DNA of 64,000 bases from Gammaproteobacteria bacterium. GTDB taxonomy: Bacteria > Pseudomonadota > Gammaproteobacteria > Pseudomonadales > Halieaceae. Under the pieces are notes generated by a model that was given only the letters and a program-made list of their open reading frames with translations, made no database searches and was not told where the DNA came from. Position 1 is the first letter of the stretch. Each line of letters starts with the position of its first letter. The position numbers and the translations under genes are program-made. Location: contig JAHEKX010000007.1 of the NCBI GenBank assembly GCA_024644535.1, positions 226,567 to 290,566 of the forward strand. The letters are read 5' to 3'. Shown in pieces: positions 1-10,595 of the stretch.

Positions 1-1436
1 GGCTGATCGGCGGTGATAATGAGCACTCTATCCCCAGTATTCAATACTTGATTCAAGGGCGCCAAACTACCATTCACCCGAGCACCTTTGCAGCGATGCC
101 CGATCTGTGTATGCACGTGGTAGGCAAAATCGACAGGCGTTGCGCCCTGCGTTAAATTGACAATATCGCCTTTTGGGGTGAACACAAACACTCGGTCGTA
201 ATCGGCATCAAACTGCAAGGACTCAGCAATACTGCTCGCCTCGCCTGACTCGTCGTGCCAGCGTAGGGCTTGCCGCAACCACTCTATTTTCTCTTCATAA
301 ACCGACCCACTGCTCGTTCGATCGCTTTTTTTGTAACGCCAGTGAGCGCACACGCCCAGCTCCGCCTCGTTGTGCATTTCGCTGGTACGGACTTGGACTT
401 CTAATACTTTGCCCTCCGGGCCAATCACCGCTGTGTGCAGCGACCGATAGCCATTGGGTTTGGGGTTGGCGATGTAGTCGTCAAACTCATTGGGTATGGT
501 GCGCCACAGCCCATGAATAACGCCCAAGGTGGTATAACAGTCCTTCACGGTGGGCACCAGAATACGTATGGCGCGCACATCATGTACCTGTGAGAAGCCG
601 ATGCCTTTGCGCTGCATCTTTTTCCAGATACTAAAAATGTGCTTAGCGCGGCCATTAATTGCGCTAGAAACACGTGCATCTTTTAGCGCGGAATCGACCG
701 TCTGGGACACCCGTCGGATATAGCGATCGCGCTCTACTCGCTTACCGTCAAGCAACTTCGCGATTCGCTTATAGACTGAGGGCTGGGTATACCTAAAGGC
801 CAAATCCTCCAGCTCCCATTTTAACTGTCCAATCCCCAAGCGATGCGCCAAAGGAACGTAAAGCCCATTGACTTCTGCAGCTAGCCGCTCACGCCGCTCT
901 TGGTCATTTTTAACCACTCGAATAGCACAAGTCCGCTCGGCAAGTTTAATTAATGCAACCCGAACATCATCGACCATAGCAACGAGCATCTGTCTAAGAT
1001 TGTCGTTCGCGGATTGGGGTTGTCCGAGCACAGCCGTCGTGGTGAATTGCTGCACATCTGCCACGTCGGCCATTTTTAACACGCCCACGACAAGGGCCTC
1101 AACAGACTTACCAAATTGCCGCCGCACCGATTCAACGCTAAGGCGTTGCTCGCGCACGGCTCGATATAATACTCCTGCGCACAGTGCCTGCACGTCGACC
1201 TTTAGCTCGATAAGAATCAGTGCAATATCCAGACTATCGGCAACCAAATTAGACGTCTGCGCCCAATCGTTGCAATCGACGCCCACACGATCCGATGCAC
1301 TCTGCACACAGCTCAAAGCCTCCGACACCAATCCAGCGCCAGATTCGGAATACAGCTCGGTCAAGCGTGTTTGCCACACCGCCAGATCTTGGCCGTTGAT
1401 CGAGCTAATTAGCGAGGATTCGCGCACCCAAACCAT
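1..1436 (-). CDS. relA: GTP pyrophosphokinase RelA ((p)ppGpp synthetase I), 3' end beyond left edge
   Basis: Reverse-strand reading from ATG at 1436 gives an open frame with RelA/SpoT synthetase motifs (YVPLAHRLGIGQLKWELEDLAFRY, VHDVRAIRILVPTVKDCYTTLGVIHGLW, DYIANPKPNGYRSLHTAV) and a TGS-type stretch (VFVFTPKGDIVNLTQGATPVDFAYHVHTQIGHRCKGARVNG). Absent from the ORF track because it runs off the window. Confidence 0.93.
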   Translation of the reverse strand, partial: MVWVRESSLISSINGQDLAVWQTRLTELYSESGAGLVSEALSCVQSASDRVGVDCNDWAQTSNLVADSLDIALILIELKVDVQALCAGVLYRAVREQRLSVESVRRQFGKSVEALVVGVLKMADVADVQQFTTTAVLGQPQSANDNLRQMLVAMVDDVRVALIKLAERTCAIRVVKNDQERRERLAAEVNGLYVPLAHRLGIGQLKWELEDLAFRYTQPSVYKRIAKLLDGKRVERDRYIRRVSQTVDSALKDARVSSAINGRAKHIFSIWKKMQRKGIGFSQVHDVRAIRILVPTVKDCYTTLGVIHGLWRTIPNEFDDYIANPKPNGYRSLHTAVIGPEGKVLEVQVRTSEMHNEAELGVCAHWRYKKSDRTSSGSVYEEKIEWLRQALRWHDESGEASSIAESLQFDADYDRVFVFTPKGDIVNLTQGATPVDFAYHVHTQIGHRCKGARVNGSLAPLNQVLNTGDRVLIITADQ

Positions 1437-1441
1437 AGCGA

Positions 1442-2335
1442 TTAACCCGCGAAAACTCCGGTCGACAAATAGCGATCACCGCGGTCACAAACAATGGCTA
1501 CAATAACCGCATTTTCTACTTCGCGACTCAAGCGCAAAGCACCAGCCATAACACCGCCTGAGCTCACGCCACAAAATATACCTTCTTCCTTGGCCATGCG
1601 GCGCATCGTAACCTCTGCTTCCCGTTGGTCAATATCGTAAATATGGTCAACCGTATCGGGTTTATAAATACTGGGTAAATAGGCCTCGGGCCATCGGCGA
1701 ATCCCGGGTATACTCGCGCCGTCCGCTGGCTGTAAACCCACAATCTGAATAGCGGGGTTAACCGATTTAAAAAATCGCGAACACCCCATGATGGTGCCAG
1801 TGGTACCCATGGACGCCACGAAATGAGTAATGCTGCCGGCTGTCTGATCCCAGATTTCTGGGCCCGTGCCACAAAAATGGGCTGCAGGATTATCTGGATT
1901 ACCAAACTGATCTAATACTCGGCCAAGGCCTTGCGCCTGCATGGACAGAGCAAGGTCTCTGGCGCCCTCCATACCCTGCTGCTGGCTAACTTCAATTAAT
2001 TCCGCGCCGTAGGCAGCCATTGCTAACTTGCGCTCTTCGCTCATGTGCGATGGCATAATGAGTTTAAGTTTATACCCCTTAATTGCAGCCGCCATCGCTA
2101 GTGCAATACCCGTATTGCCAGAAGTCGCCTCAATTAAGGTGTCGCCGGGCTGTATATCGCCTCGGGACTCGGCCGCTTGAATCATGTTAAGAGCGGGTCG
2201 ATCTTTGACTGACCCCGCCGGATTATTACCTTCTAGCTTAGCGAGAATGGTGTTGCTCGTGTTTCCCGGCATGCGCTGTAAGCGTACTAAAGGCGTCCCA
2301 CCTATGCAGGACTCTATCGTTGGGTAATTCACCAT
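1442..2335 (-). CDS. cysM: Cysteine synthase B
   Basis: PLP beta-synthase motifs: GGTPLVRLQR, EGNNPAGSVKDRPA, EATSGNTGIALAMAAAIKGY, MGTTGTIMG, GVSSGG. Confidence 0.93.
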   Translation of the reverse strand: MVNYPTIESCIGGTPLVRLQRMPGNTSNTILAKLEGNNPAGSVKDRPALNMIQAAESRGDIQPGDTLIEATSGNTGIALAMAAAIKGYKLKLIMPSHMSEERKLAMAAYGAELIEVSQQQGMEGARDLALSMQAQGLGRVLDQFGNPDNPAAHFCGTGPEIWDQTAGSITHFVASMGTTGTIMGCSRFFKSVNPAIQIVGLQPADGASIPGIRRWPEAYLPSIYKPDTVDHIYDIDQREAEVTMRRMAKEEGIFCGVSSGGVMAGALRLSREVENAVIVAIVCDRGDRYLSTGVFAG

Positions 2336-2360
2336 CTGGAGCTATCTCCTTCTATCGGGT

Positions 2361-2744
2361 TCAACATGGCGCGATCAGATGATACACAGCAAAAGCGAGC
2401 GCATAACGACGCTCGTCGCTGAGCGATACAGAAACTGCCGTATTGGTGGACAATAGTGCTTGTGCGTCACCGAGCAGGTCTACACGTGGCTGTCCCAAAT
2501 CGCTATTAAGCACCTGTATCGTTTGCCACTGTAGCGCCCCTCGTAAGCCTGTCCCAAAGCACTTAGAAACAGCCTCTTTAGCAGCGAAGCGTTTGGCTAA
2601 AAAATTTACACAATAATCGCGCTCTTGATACGCCCGCCACTCCATCGGGGTCAAAATGCGGCGTGCAAAACGGTCTGGATGACGCGTTACCGCGGCTGAA
2701 ATGCGCTTGATATCAACGATGTCAGACCCTAAACCCAATATCAT
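2361..2744 (-). CDS. acpS: Holo-[acyl-carrier-protein] synthase
   Basis: MILGLGSDIVDIKRI, FLAKRFAAKEAVSKCFGTG, VSLSDERRYALAFAV are AcpS signatures. Confidence 0.93.
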   Translation of the reverse strand: MILGLGSDIVDIKRISAAVTRHPDRFARRILTPMEWRAYQERDYCVNFLAKRFAAKEAVSKCFGTGLRGALQWQTIQVLNSDLGQPRVDLLGDAQALLSTNTAVSVSLSDERRYALAFAVYHLIAPC

Positions 2745-2759
2745 TACGTATTTCTCCCA

Positions 2760-3476
2760 CTACTGTTGCTGCTGAGCCTGTTGTTGCCACAGCAGACGGG
2801 ATTTAAACGGCGCCTCACCAATGTACGGCAACAGTAAGGTGTAACACAGCTCTCGCGCGAATCTGCTCGCCCACACCTCACCATCATTCGCTGCTAGTGC
2901 CATCACCCAAAGCCCAGGCGTGCACTTAACCGCCGCGTGCTCAGCAACCTCTATCCACCCTGCATTGGGTTCAAAATGATACCACTTATCAGCGGCAATT
3001 GGCTTGCCATTTAGGTCTACCGTTAAGTCCGGGTCGCCGCCCAGTGTTTGTAAAATGCTCCATTCGAAGCGCCGCAGAGGCTTTCTGGGCGATCCCCCCA
3101 AACTCAAGGTATCCAGCAGGCTGGCATAATCGGCAAACAGCTCGGTGTAAGACTCCTCTTGCTGAAGCAAACGCAGAAGGAGCTCGTTGGCGTAATATGC
3201 CGCGTAGAAACAGTCGTGGTGGAATGAATAAGGCTCGCGAAGATCTTCAGCATCCACTAGCGTCTTTAGATCGCCGCGCCCCTGAAATCTAACAACAATC
3301 GGCCGAAAAAGCTGCAGGCGCTGCGCTAGCGAACCACCAACGCGCTTACGCTTTGCGCCCTTTACAACACAAGAGACCTTACCCCGCTCAGGTGTGAATA
3401 GATCGACAATCTCGCTACTTTCTTGAAAGGGACGTTTGCGCAACACAAAGGCCGGCTGCTGTATCCCACTGGCCAT
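2760..3476 (-). CDS. recO: DNA repair protein RecO
   Basis: N-terminal OB fold reading (PAFVLRKRPFQESSEIVDLFTPERGKVSCVVKGAKR) and position next to era. Confidence 0.9.
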   Translation of the reverse strand: MASGIQQPAFVLRKRPFQESSEIVDLFTPERGKVSCVVKGAKRKRVGGSLAQRLQLFRPIVVRFQGRGDLKTLVDAEDLREPYSFHHDCFYAAYYANELLLRLLQQEESYTELFADYASLLDTLSLGGSPRKPLRRFEWSILQTLGGDPDLTVDLNGKPIAADKWYHFEPNAGWIEVAEHAAVKCTPGLWVMALAANDGEVWASRFARELCYTLLLPYIGEAPFKSRLLWQQQAQQQQ

Positions 3477-3478
3477 GA

Positions 3479-4381
3479 CTAGTCAGCGTCACTAAAACCG
3501 AGGCTTTTCATGGCGCGGGCGTCATCAGACCAGTTAACTTTAACCTTTACCCACAGTTTTAACACGACTTTGTGATCGAATAAGCGCTCCATATCAAGCC
3601 GAGCCTCGGTGCCTATCGATTTCAAGCGGCTGCCGCCATCGCCAATTAAAATTTTCTTCTGCCCCTGCCGCTCAACGTAAATTGTGGCGTGTATTTCGGT
3701 GAAACGCTCGCCCACTTCAAAACTTTCGATGGCTACGGTTGCGGAATATGGCAGCTCATCACCTAGCTGCCGTGTAATTTTTTCGCGCACGATTTCAGAT
3801 GCCAAAAACCGGGAGCTTCGAGTGGTGACCTGATCTTCGGGAAACAAGGCCTCACCCGCTGGGCTTAACTTAACGAGAGTATGCACCAACCGCTGCACAT
3901 CACTGGGCGTAAACGCCGACACCGGCACGATTTCATCGGCACCCGATTTTTGGTAGAGCTCTTCCAAATACGGCAGCAAGCGGCCTTTATCGTTTAACAA
4001 GTCTACCTTGTTGACCACCAGCACTAATTTAGCCGAATGCCGCTTAACTTGCTTAAACACTCGCTCGTCATCGGCATTCCAATGCGTTCGATCCACAATC
4101 ATGCAAATAATATCCGTATCCGCCATCGCTTGTGTCGCTGCTTGGTTCATATATTCATTTAACGCTTTCTTGTGCTCTGAATGAATTCCAGGCGTATCGA
4201 CGAACACTAATTGAAATTCACCTTCAGTGTGAATACCGAGTAAAGCGTGTCGGGTGGTTTGGGGCTTGCGCGAGGTTATGCTGATTTTCTGACCAAGTAT
4301 GTGATTTAACAGGGTCGATTTACCTACATTGGGGCGCCCAACAATAGCAACGATCGCCGATTTTTTAATAGCTTCTGTCAT
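3479..4381 (-). CDS. era: GTPase Era
   Basis: GRPNVGKSTLLNHILGQKISITSRKPQTTRH, VDTPGIHSEHKKALNEYMN, NKVDLL, KH domain IGDGGSRLKSIGTEARLDMERLF. Confidence 0.96.
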   Translation of the reverse strand: MTEAIKKSAIVAIVGRPNVGKSTLLNHILGQKISITSRKPQTTRHALLGIHTEGEFQLVFVDTPGIHSEHKKALNEYMNQAATQAMADTDIICMIVDRTHWNADDERVFKQVKRHSAKLVLVVNKVDLLNDKGRLLPYLEELYQKSGADEIVPVSAFTPSDVQRLVHTLVKLSPAGEALFPEDQVTTRSSRFLASEIVREKITRQLGDELPYSATVAIESFEVGERFTEIHATIYVERQGQKKILIGDGGSRLKSIGTEARLDMERLFDHKVVLKLWVKVKVNWSDDARAMKSLGFSDAD

Positions 4382-5058
4382 TGTAATCTATCCAATATTT
4401 GCTGCGCTGAACTCTGCTCAGCGCGACGGCGACTGCTAGCACTCGCTGTTTCTTTGAGCCCCTTGCTAGGCACTCTGCACTCCACCACAAAGACTTTTTG
4501 ATGGTCTTCGCCACGGGTCGCCACCAAATGATACTCAGGCAAGGCCAACCCCCTGCCCTGCAACCACTCTTGCAAACTTGTTTTTGCGTCCTTACTAGCG
4601 GCAAACGAAGCTTCATCATTCAAGCGGTCACGAAACCACGTAAACACGACATCTTTGGCAGTGTCGAAGTCAGAGTCCAGCAATATGGCCGCGGCGACTG
4701 CCTCTAATGTATCGGCGAGTATTGACTTACGTCTGTGGCCACCACTTTTACGCTCGCCTTGACCGAGTTCTATGTAGTCGCCCAGATTCCGCTCGCGAGC
4801 AATGGCCGCTAACGTTTCTCCTTTTACCAAATACGCGCGTCTGCGGCTCATTTCCCCTTCAGGAGCTTCGGGATAACGTCTAAACAAAGCTTCAGCGACG
4901 ACATGATTGACGAGCGAGTCACCCAAAAATTCAAGTCGCTCGTTGTTTTTCGCACCAACACTGCGGTGCGCCAAAGCCAAGCCCAGCAAGTTGAGATCCG
5001 CAAATTGATGGCCTATAGCCTGTTGCAACGCACTGAGTTGCAAGCCTGTTAGCCTCAA
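4378..5058 (-). CDS. rnc: Ribonuclease III
   Basis: NERLEFLGDSLVNHVVAEALFRRYPEAPEGEMSRRRAYLV, DTLEAVAAAILLDSDF, C-terminal dsRBD. The longest ORF reaches 5118; a TTG at 5058 overlapping the lepB stop is a more plausible start. 4-nt overlap with era. Confidence 0.9.
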   Translation of the reverse strand: MRLTGLQLSALQQAIGHQFADLNLLGLALAHRSVGAKNNERLEFLGDSLVNHVVAEALFRRYPEAPEGEMSRRRAYLVKGETLAAIARERNLGDYIELGQGERKSGGHRRKSILADTLEAVAAAILLDSDFDTAKDVVFTWFRDRLNDEASFAASKDAKTSLQEWLQGRGLALPEYHLVATRGEDHQKVFVVECRVPSKGLKETASASSRRRAEQSSAQQILDRLQ

Positions 5059-5852
5059 TGGATACCACCTACCCGATCGAAGCTGGGGGTGCTTAAGACC
5101 GACTCCCAATGCATCCATATCGCAAAGGCTTTACCCACAATATCTTCTTCTGGCACTTGCCCCCACACTCGACTATCGCTCGAGTTATCGCGGTTGTCGC
5201 CCATCATGAAATAATGTCCGGGCTGTACCACTTCTCTGAAGTCTCGAACTGGGCGCAATGGATCGAGCTGGACGTTTCTTGTTTCGCCACTGGTCAGTAT
5301 TTCAGAAAGCAAGTGGTAGGGCCTACCACGTTCAATTACAACATCCACGAACTCGAGCTCAAGCACCTCACCGTTCACCCAAAGCTGCTTGTTTTTATAT
5401 TCGATCACATCGCCGGGAATTCCGACCACGCGCTTGATGAAGTAGGTCTTATTTTGATGTGGCGGAAAAAAAACCATCACATCGCCGCGTTGCGGTTCGC
5501 CAATGTCGATTACTTTGGTTCGCGCAACTGGCAAACGTAAACCGTAGGTAAATTTGTTCACCAGAATGTAGTCGCCTACTTGCAAAGTAGGCACCATCGA
5601 AGATGAAGGAATTTGAAAGGGCTCGACAATGAAAGAGCGCAAGACAAATATCACCAATAAAACGGGAAAAAACGATCGCGCGTACTCAACCACAACGGGC
5701 TCTTGTAGAGCTGGCACATCATGCGCGACATTCTTCGACAGTGCCTCATGCTGTTGACGACGCCGTGGCGCAAAAACCAATGCATCCACTAACCACACGA
5801 GCCCACTGACCAAAACCAACACCAATAAAATTAACGGAAAATCGAATGACAT
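5055..5852 (-). CDS. lepB: Signal peptidase I
   Basis: FIVEPFQIPSSSMVPTLQVGDYILVNKFTYGLRLPV, GDVMVFFPPHQNKTYFIKRVVGIPGD, MGDNRDNSSDSR. Confidence 0.95.
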   Translation of the reverse strand: MSFDFPLILLVLVLVSGLVWLVDALVFAPRRRQQHEALSKNVAHDVPALQEPVVVEYARSFFPVLLVIFVLRSFIVEPFQIPSSSMVPTLQVGDYILVNKFTYGLRLPVARTKVIDIGEPQRGDVMVFFPPHQNKTYFIKRVVGIPGDVIEYKNKQLWVNGEVLELEFVDVVIERGRPYHLLSEILTSGETRNVQLDPLRPVRDFREVVQPGHYFMMGDNRDNSSDSRVWGQVPEEDIVGKAFAIWMHWESVLSTPSFDRVGGIH

Positions 5853-5861
5853 GAGGGTCCC

Positions 5862-7661
5862 TTAGTTGTCTACCTGCAATACGGCGAGGAACGCAGCCTG
5901 AGGCACTTCCACGCGACCGACTTGCTTCATACGTTTTTTACCAGCTTTTTGCTTCTCGAGGAGCTTGCGTTTTCGGGTGGCATCACCACCATAACATTTT
6001 GCCGTAACGTTTTTGCGCAGAGCCTTAACTGTCTGACGCGCAACGACTTTACCGCCCACCGCGGCCTGAATTGCCACATCGAACATCTGCCGAGGTATCA
6101 GGTCTTTCATTTTTTCGGTTAGGGCTCGTCCACGTGACATTACGTGGTCACGATGCACAATGACTGCTAAAGCGTCTACCCGCTCGCCATTAATCAGAAC
6201 GTCCAAACGCTGCAGGTTGGCAGGTTCGAAGCGCTCGAAACTGTAATCTAGAGAGGCGTAGCCTCGAGATACTGATTTTAAACGGTCGAAGAAATCCAGC
6301 ACCACCTCTGACATGGGCAAGTCGAAAGTGAGCGATACTTGCGACCCTAAGAACTGCATATCTTTCTGTGCACCGCGTTTTTCGATGCACAAGGTAATAA
6401 CATTGCCTAAGTAGTCTTGTGGCACCAAAATGTGGGCCCGGGCAATAGGCTCTCGAATTTCCTGAATCACTCCGAGATCAGGCAAGGCACTGGGGTTGTC
6501 GACAGTGATGACTTCGCCGTCTTTTTTCTCGACTTCGTAAACAACCGTTGGCGCGGTGGTAATAAGATCTAAGTCGTATTCACGCTCAAGCCGCTCTTGG
6601 ATAATTTCCATGTGCAACATGCCCAAGAACCCGCAGCGAAAACCAAAACCCAGGGCGTCAGAGGTTTCAGGCTCATAAAAGAGTGACGCATCGTTCACAG
6701 TTAATTTTCCGAGGGCTTCACGAAAATCCTCGTAGTCATCGGTAGAAACCGTGAAAATCCCAGCATAAACTTGGGGTTTGATACGTTGAAACCCAGGAAG
6801 CGCAGGCGTTTCTGGGTACTGAGCACTGATTAATGTATCCCCTACCGGGGCCCCCAAAATATCCTTAATGCCCGCGATCATGAACCCCACTTCACCGGCC
6901 CGCAAACAAGCAGTCTCGGTGCGCTTGGGAGTAAAAATACCTACGCTATCTACTTGGTGCCCTTTACCGTTTGAGCGCGTCACCACACGATCGCGTTTTT
7001 TCAAAGTACCCTGAACTACGCGCACCAGTGACACGACACCCAAGTAGTTATCGAACCATGAGTCGATAATCAGAGCCTGCAAGGGTGCTTCGTAATCACC
7101 AACCGGAGGTGGAATCATGTGAACGATTTCTTCCAGCACCTTATCCATCCCAAAACCGGTCTTCGCGCTACAAGGAACGGCGTTGGTGGCGTCTATACCG
7201 ATGATCTCCTCGATTTCGACCTTAACTTTCTCTGGCTCAGCTTGGGGCAGGTCCATTTTGTTGAGAATAGGGACAACTTCGAGACCTTGCTCGATGGCTT
7301 TATAGCAGTTGGCGACGGACTGAGCTTCAACTCCCTGACCGGCATCGACCACTAGCAAAGCGCCCTCACAGGCGGACAAAGAGCGCGAAACTTCATAGCT
7401 AAAGTCGACGTGTCCTGGCGTATCAATAAAGTTAAGCTGATAAGTCCTGCCGTCCAGCGCTTGATAATTCAGGGTCACACTCTGCGATTTGATAGTGATG
7501 CCGCGCTCTCGCTCGATGTCCATCGAGTCAAGAACCTGCTCTGCCATTTCACGCTCACTCAGTCCTCCGCAGATCTGAATCAAGCGATCCGCTAACGTGG
7601 ATTTACCGTGGTCAATGTGTGCAATAATTGAAAAGTTGCGGATGTGTGTTAGATCGCTCAA
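5862..7661 (-). CDS. lepA: Elongation factor 4
   Basis: [43 protein letters not shown]-terminal [29 protein letters not shown]. Confidence 0.97.
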   Translation of the reverse strand: MSDLTHIRNFSIIAHIDHGKSTLADRLIQICGGLSEREMAEQVLDSMDIERERGITIKSQSVTLNYQALDGRTYQLNFIDTPGHVDFSYEVSRSLSACEGALLVVDAGQGVEAQSVANCYKAIEQGLEVVPILNKMDLPQAEPEKVKVEIEEIIGIDATNAVPCSAKTGFGMDKVLEEIVHMIPPPVGDYEAPLQALIIDSWFDNYLGVVSLVRVVQGTLKKRDRVVTRSNGKGHQVDSVGIFTPKRTETACLRAGEVGFMIAGIKDILGAPVGDTLISAQYPETPALPGFQRIKPQVYAGIFTVSTDDYEDFREALGKLTVNDASLFYEPETSDALGFGFRCGFLGMLHMEIIQERLEREYDLDLITTAPTVVYEVEKKDGEVITVDNPSALPDLGVIQEIREPIARAHILVPQDYLGNVITLCIEKRGAQKDMQFLGSQVSLTFDLPMSEVVLDFFDRLKSVSRGYASLDYSFERFEPANLQRLDVLINGERVDALAVIVHRDHVMSRGRALTEKMKDLIPRQMFDVAIQAAVGGKVVARQTVKALRKNVTAKCYGGDATRKRKLLEKQKAGKKRMKQVGRVEVPQAAFLAVLQVDN

Positions 7662-7774
7662 GCATTGTTCTCGCAGGTAAATTAAAGATGGTGTGCGCGC
7701 GGGGGCAATTGTAGCCTAAGCTCGCCCCCCCCGCCATCCTCACCCGCTCCTTATGGTAGTATGACCCTTGCGAT

Positions 7775-9169
7775 TTAGGGGCTAGGTACCCGCAGCCCTC
7801 GAAACATAGGCGAACCTCTGCGATTCAAACGCAAAGGAATCGATTGGCCAGGTTCAAGTTGCGCAACCGCTTTATCAAAGTCGGCCACATTTCGGATTGG
7901 AGTCGAACCGATCATTGTAATCGCATCTCCCGGCAAAATACCTTGCGTCGCAGCGGGAGAATCTGGTACCACTTCATCGACAACAACCGCTGCATTCAAC
8001 TTCATAGCATCTAATATCTGTTGTTCCGCGTTTTTAACCACAAGCCCCAACGGATTCTCTACGCTCGATTGCGAACTTGCCACCACTGGCTGACCACGGT
8101 CGGGCAAAGCACCAACCTCTACCGTCAAAGTCATCATGCCGCCGTCTCGCATAACGCCGACTTCAACCTTACTGTCGGGCTTGACCAAGCCTACAACATG
8201 CGGCAGCTGAGCAGATGTTTCAATGGTTTCACCTCCAAAAGTTACAATGACGTCGCCCGACTCCAGACCCGCATCGGCAGCGGGACTATCGGCCACCACA
8301 TCGACCACGAGGGCACCTCTTGGCCTGTCTAAACCGAACCCTTCGGCGAGATTCTTGTCTACATTTTGGATGCTCACTCCCAACCAACCGCGCTTGACTT
8401 GCCCGCCATCTCGGAGCTGATCTATGACGTCTCGCACGACACTGACAGGAATGGCAAACGACAGCCCAATCGAGCCGCCAGATCGGGTGTAGATTTGGGA
8501 ATTCACGCCCACGACCTCGCCGGATAAGTTGAACAAAGGACCGCCACTGTTACCGGGATTGATCGCTACATCCGTTTGAATAAATGGCACATAGTTGTCG
8601 TTGGTTTCCGTCGGTAACGATCGGCCCATGGCGCTGACGATGCCAGCCGTTACCGAAAAGTCCAAACCGAACGGAGACCCTATCGCTAGCACCCATTCGC
8701 CGACTTTTAACTGATCTGGTTTTGCTAGTGGCAGTATTGGCAGACTCTCAGCTTCGACTTTCAAAAGCGCCAAATCAGACAGCTCATCAAGCCCCACAAT
8801 GACAGCGTCGTACTCTCGGCGATCCGAAAACCGAACCACTACAGAGTCGGCGCCTTCCACCACATGATTGTTGGTCACGATGTAGCCATCTTCGGTCAAC
8901 ACGAAACCAGAGCCCATGGAGCTGCGAGAGCGCGGCGAATTCGGCATGCTACGAGGATCGAAGAATCGTCTTAGATAATCGGGCAAGTCATCTTGATCAA
9001 AGGACTTCAAGTCATCGCCACTCTTCTCCGACTTATATTCAACTAAAATTTTGACCACCGCAGGGGCACTGTTTTCCACAATCTGTGTAAAGTCGGGCAG
9101 GCTCGACCCAACACTAGAGGCGCTGCACATGACTAACATTATCGCTACTAGCCACCGATATGGTGCCAT
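7775..9169 (-). CDS. mucD: DegP/MucD-family periplasmic serine endoprotease
   Basis: Signal peptide; trypsin-like core (VTNNHVVEGAD, DLALLKVE, NPGNSGGPL); two PDZ-like regions; placed beside rseCBA-rpoE. Confidence 0.92.
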   Translation of the reverse strand: MAPYRWLVAIMLVMCSASSVGSSLPDFTQIVENSAPAVVKILVEYKSEKSGDDLKSFDQDDLPDYLRRFFDPRSMPNSPRSRSSMGSGFVLTEDGYIVTNNHVVEGADSVVVRFSDRREYDAVIVGLDELSDLALLKVEAESLPILPLAKPDQLKVGEWVLAIGSPFGLDFSVTAGIVSAMGRSLPTETNDNYVPFIQTDVAINPGNSGGPLFNLSGEVVGVNSQIYTRSGGSIGLSFAIPVSVVRDVIDQLRDGGQVKRGWLGVSIQNVDKNLAEGFGLDRPRGALVVDVVADSPAADAGLESGDVIVTFGGETIETSAQLPHVVGLVKPDSKVEVGVMRDGGMMTLTVEVGALPDRGQPVVASSQSSVENPLGLVVKNAEQQILDAMKLNAAVVVDEVVPDSPAATQGILPGDAITMIGSTPIRNVADFDKAVAQLEPGQSIPLRLNRRGSPMFRGLRVPSP

Positions 9170-9250
9170 AACTCTCTCCTTTAACGACTGACAGCCGCCA
9201 CTTTTAGTTGAGCGGCCCTTTGAAAACTCTTTAAGCTCTAAGGCTCCCGG

Positions 9251-9802
9251 TCACTTCTTACTATGGGAGCATTTGGATATTTCAAGCAGGCTTGCGACTT
9301 CTTGCTGCACCGAAGCCTGAGACAACGACCATATGGCACTAAAGCCAAGACTGACAAGTAAAGCCAATATATGCAGCCCCGTTTGCGATGGCGCAAACAC
9401 TGACACCGTTGTGACCAACACCATAACCAGCAGCAAAGGCTGTAGATAAGCTCTGAAGGTCAATAGCAACAATGCATTGGCCGGCATTATCAATTGAACC
9501 AGGTCACCTACAGCAATATCTAAGCGCTGCTCGCTAAGAGGCAAAGTGAACGTTTGCGAAGACTTTGACTTACTAAGCATTCCGTGACCACAACCCAGCT
9601 TAGCCGGGCAGGCGTTGCAAGCAGCCCGCCGCGACCCAGAAACCTCTGCGCTGGTTTGATCTTCAGAAACTGCGACAACGATAAGAGATTCACTCAGCAC
9701 GGACAGACCATTCGATACTTTCCACCAACATTCTAGCGGTATTGATGGGAATTTCCCCAATGACAGACACCAAGGCTGCACCATCTTTCGTTTGCAAGCC
9801 AC
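9251..9802 (-). CDS. rseC: RseC/MucC-like SoxR-reducing/sigmaE regulator (longest ORF; real start probably near 9690)
   Basis: Cys cluster CNACPAKLGCGHG, two TM segments, location downstream of rseB. The listed N-terminus overlaps rseB and is probably over-extended. Confidence 0.8.
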   Translation of the reverse strand: MACKRKMVQPWCLSLGKFPSIPLECWWKVSNGLSVLSESLIVVAVSEDQTSAEVSGSRRAACNACPAKLGCGHGMLSKSKSSQTFTLPLSEQRLDIAVGDLVQLIMPANALLLLTFRAYLQPLLLVMVLVTTVSVFAPSQTGLHILALLVSLGFSAIWSLSQASVQQEVASLLEISKCSHSKK

Positions 9803-10592
9803 GGGTATAAGCTAAGGTAGCACCTCTATTAACTACGCCTTCGCCGACCCGAATGTCGCCTTTAGGGTGCTCAATGAACATACTAAACGTAGACAATCCA
9901 TCGGTGTAAGTTTGCACCTCCGCCACCGCCGTATCACTTGAGGAAGCCTCTTCAAAACCAGCGGGCACCCAACCCAATGACCACGCGTAGGTGCTCTCTT
10001 TCGCTGTTTGCTGCGTCGCCTCAGACGATGTTTCCGCTGAACGAAATCCCTCGCGGTTAACCTCTGTTTCAGGACCCAAAGATAGGGCCCTTAACTCGAC
10101 ATTTTCTAAAGCGCTAGAGCCGCTAAAGGTTGTAGAACGCAATACAATTGCGTTTTTCTCGTCGACCACCAATTGAAAGCCATGGCGATACACATCTTTG
10201 GGCAAAGCAGTAATTACCGTAGCCGCGTCATTACCTAGCGGTTGTCGTTCGACTCGAAACTTATACCACCGCGCAACACCGCAACTGTCGACCGGCTCAA
10301 GCAAAAGACGATGACTGAGATTATCGCAATCGCTACTGTGATCTGGAATTTGTACCGAATAGTTACCATCTGGATCGGGCATACCACGGGTAATCATGAT
10401 TTGTTGCGAACCTACTGCAGTCTGAACGACCGCTCGAGCCGCGAAGCTCGGGGCATGGCCCGAGGGCATAACAGAGCGCAAAACCTGAAGCGCCTCTTCA
10501 TCTTCTGCGTTGCAGCCGACATCGGCCCAAACCAGGTTCGCGAAAGCCACTCCTATCAGAACCGAACCGGCACGCATAGTAGGGATCCACAT
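9690..10592 (-). CDS. rseB: RseB/MucB sigmaE regulatory protein
   Basis: MucB/RseB-type sequence (WSLGWVPAGFE, HPKGDIRVGEGVVNRGATLAYTR, GEIPINTARMLVESIEW); position between rseA and rseC. Confidence 0.88.
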   Translation of the reverse strand: MWIPTMRAGSVLIGVAFANLVWADVGCNAEDEEALQVLRSVMPSGHAPSFAARAVVQTAVGSQQIMITRGMPDPDGNYSVQIPDHSSDCDNLSHRLLLEPVDSCGVARWYKFRVERQPLGNDAATVITALPKDVYRHGFQLVVDEKNAIVLRSTTFSGSSALENVELRALSLGPETEVNREGFRSAETSSEATQQTAKESTYAWSLGWVPAGFEEASSSDTAVAEVQTYTDGLSTFSMFIEHPKGDIRVGEGVVNRGATLAYTRGLQTKDGAALVSVIGEIPINTARMLVESIEWSVRAE

Positions 10593-10595
10593 GGC

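Noticed and set aside
868-1506. 212-aa plus-strand ORF
   Set aside because: Antisense to relA and cysM; Ser/Thr/Arg-rich composition typical of reverse-frame translation.
5109-5540. 143-aa plus-strand ORF
   Set aside because: Antisense to lepB, no domain.
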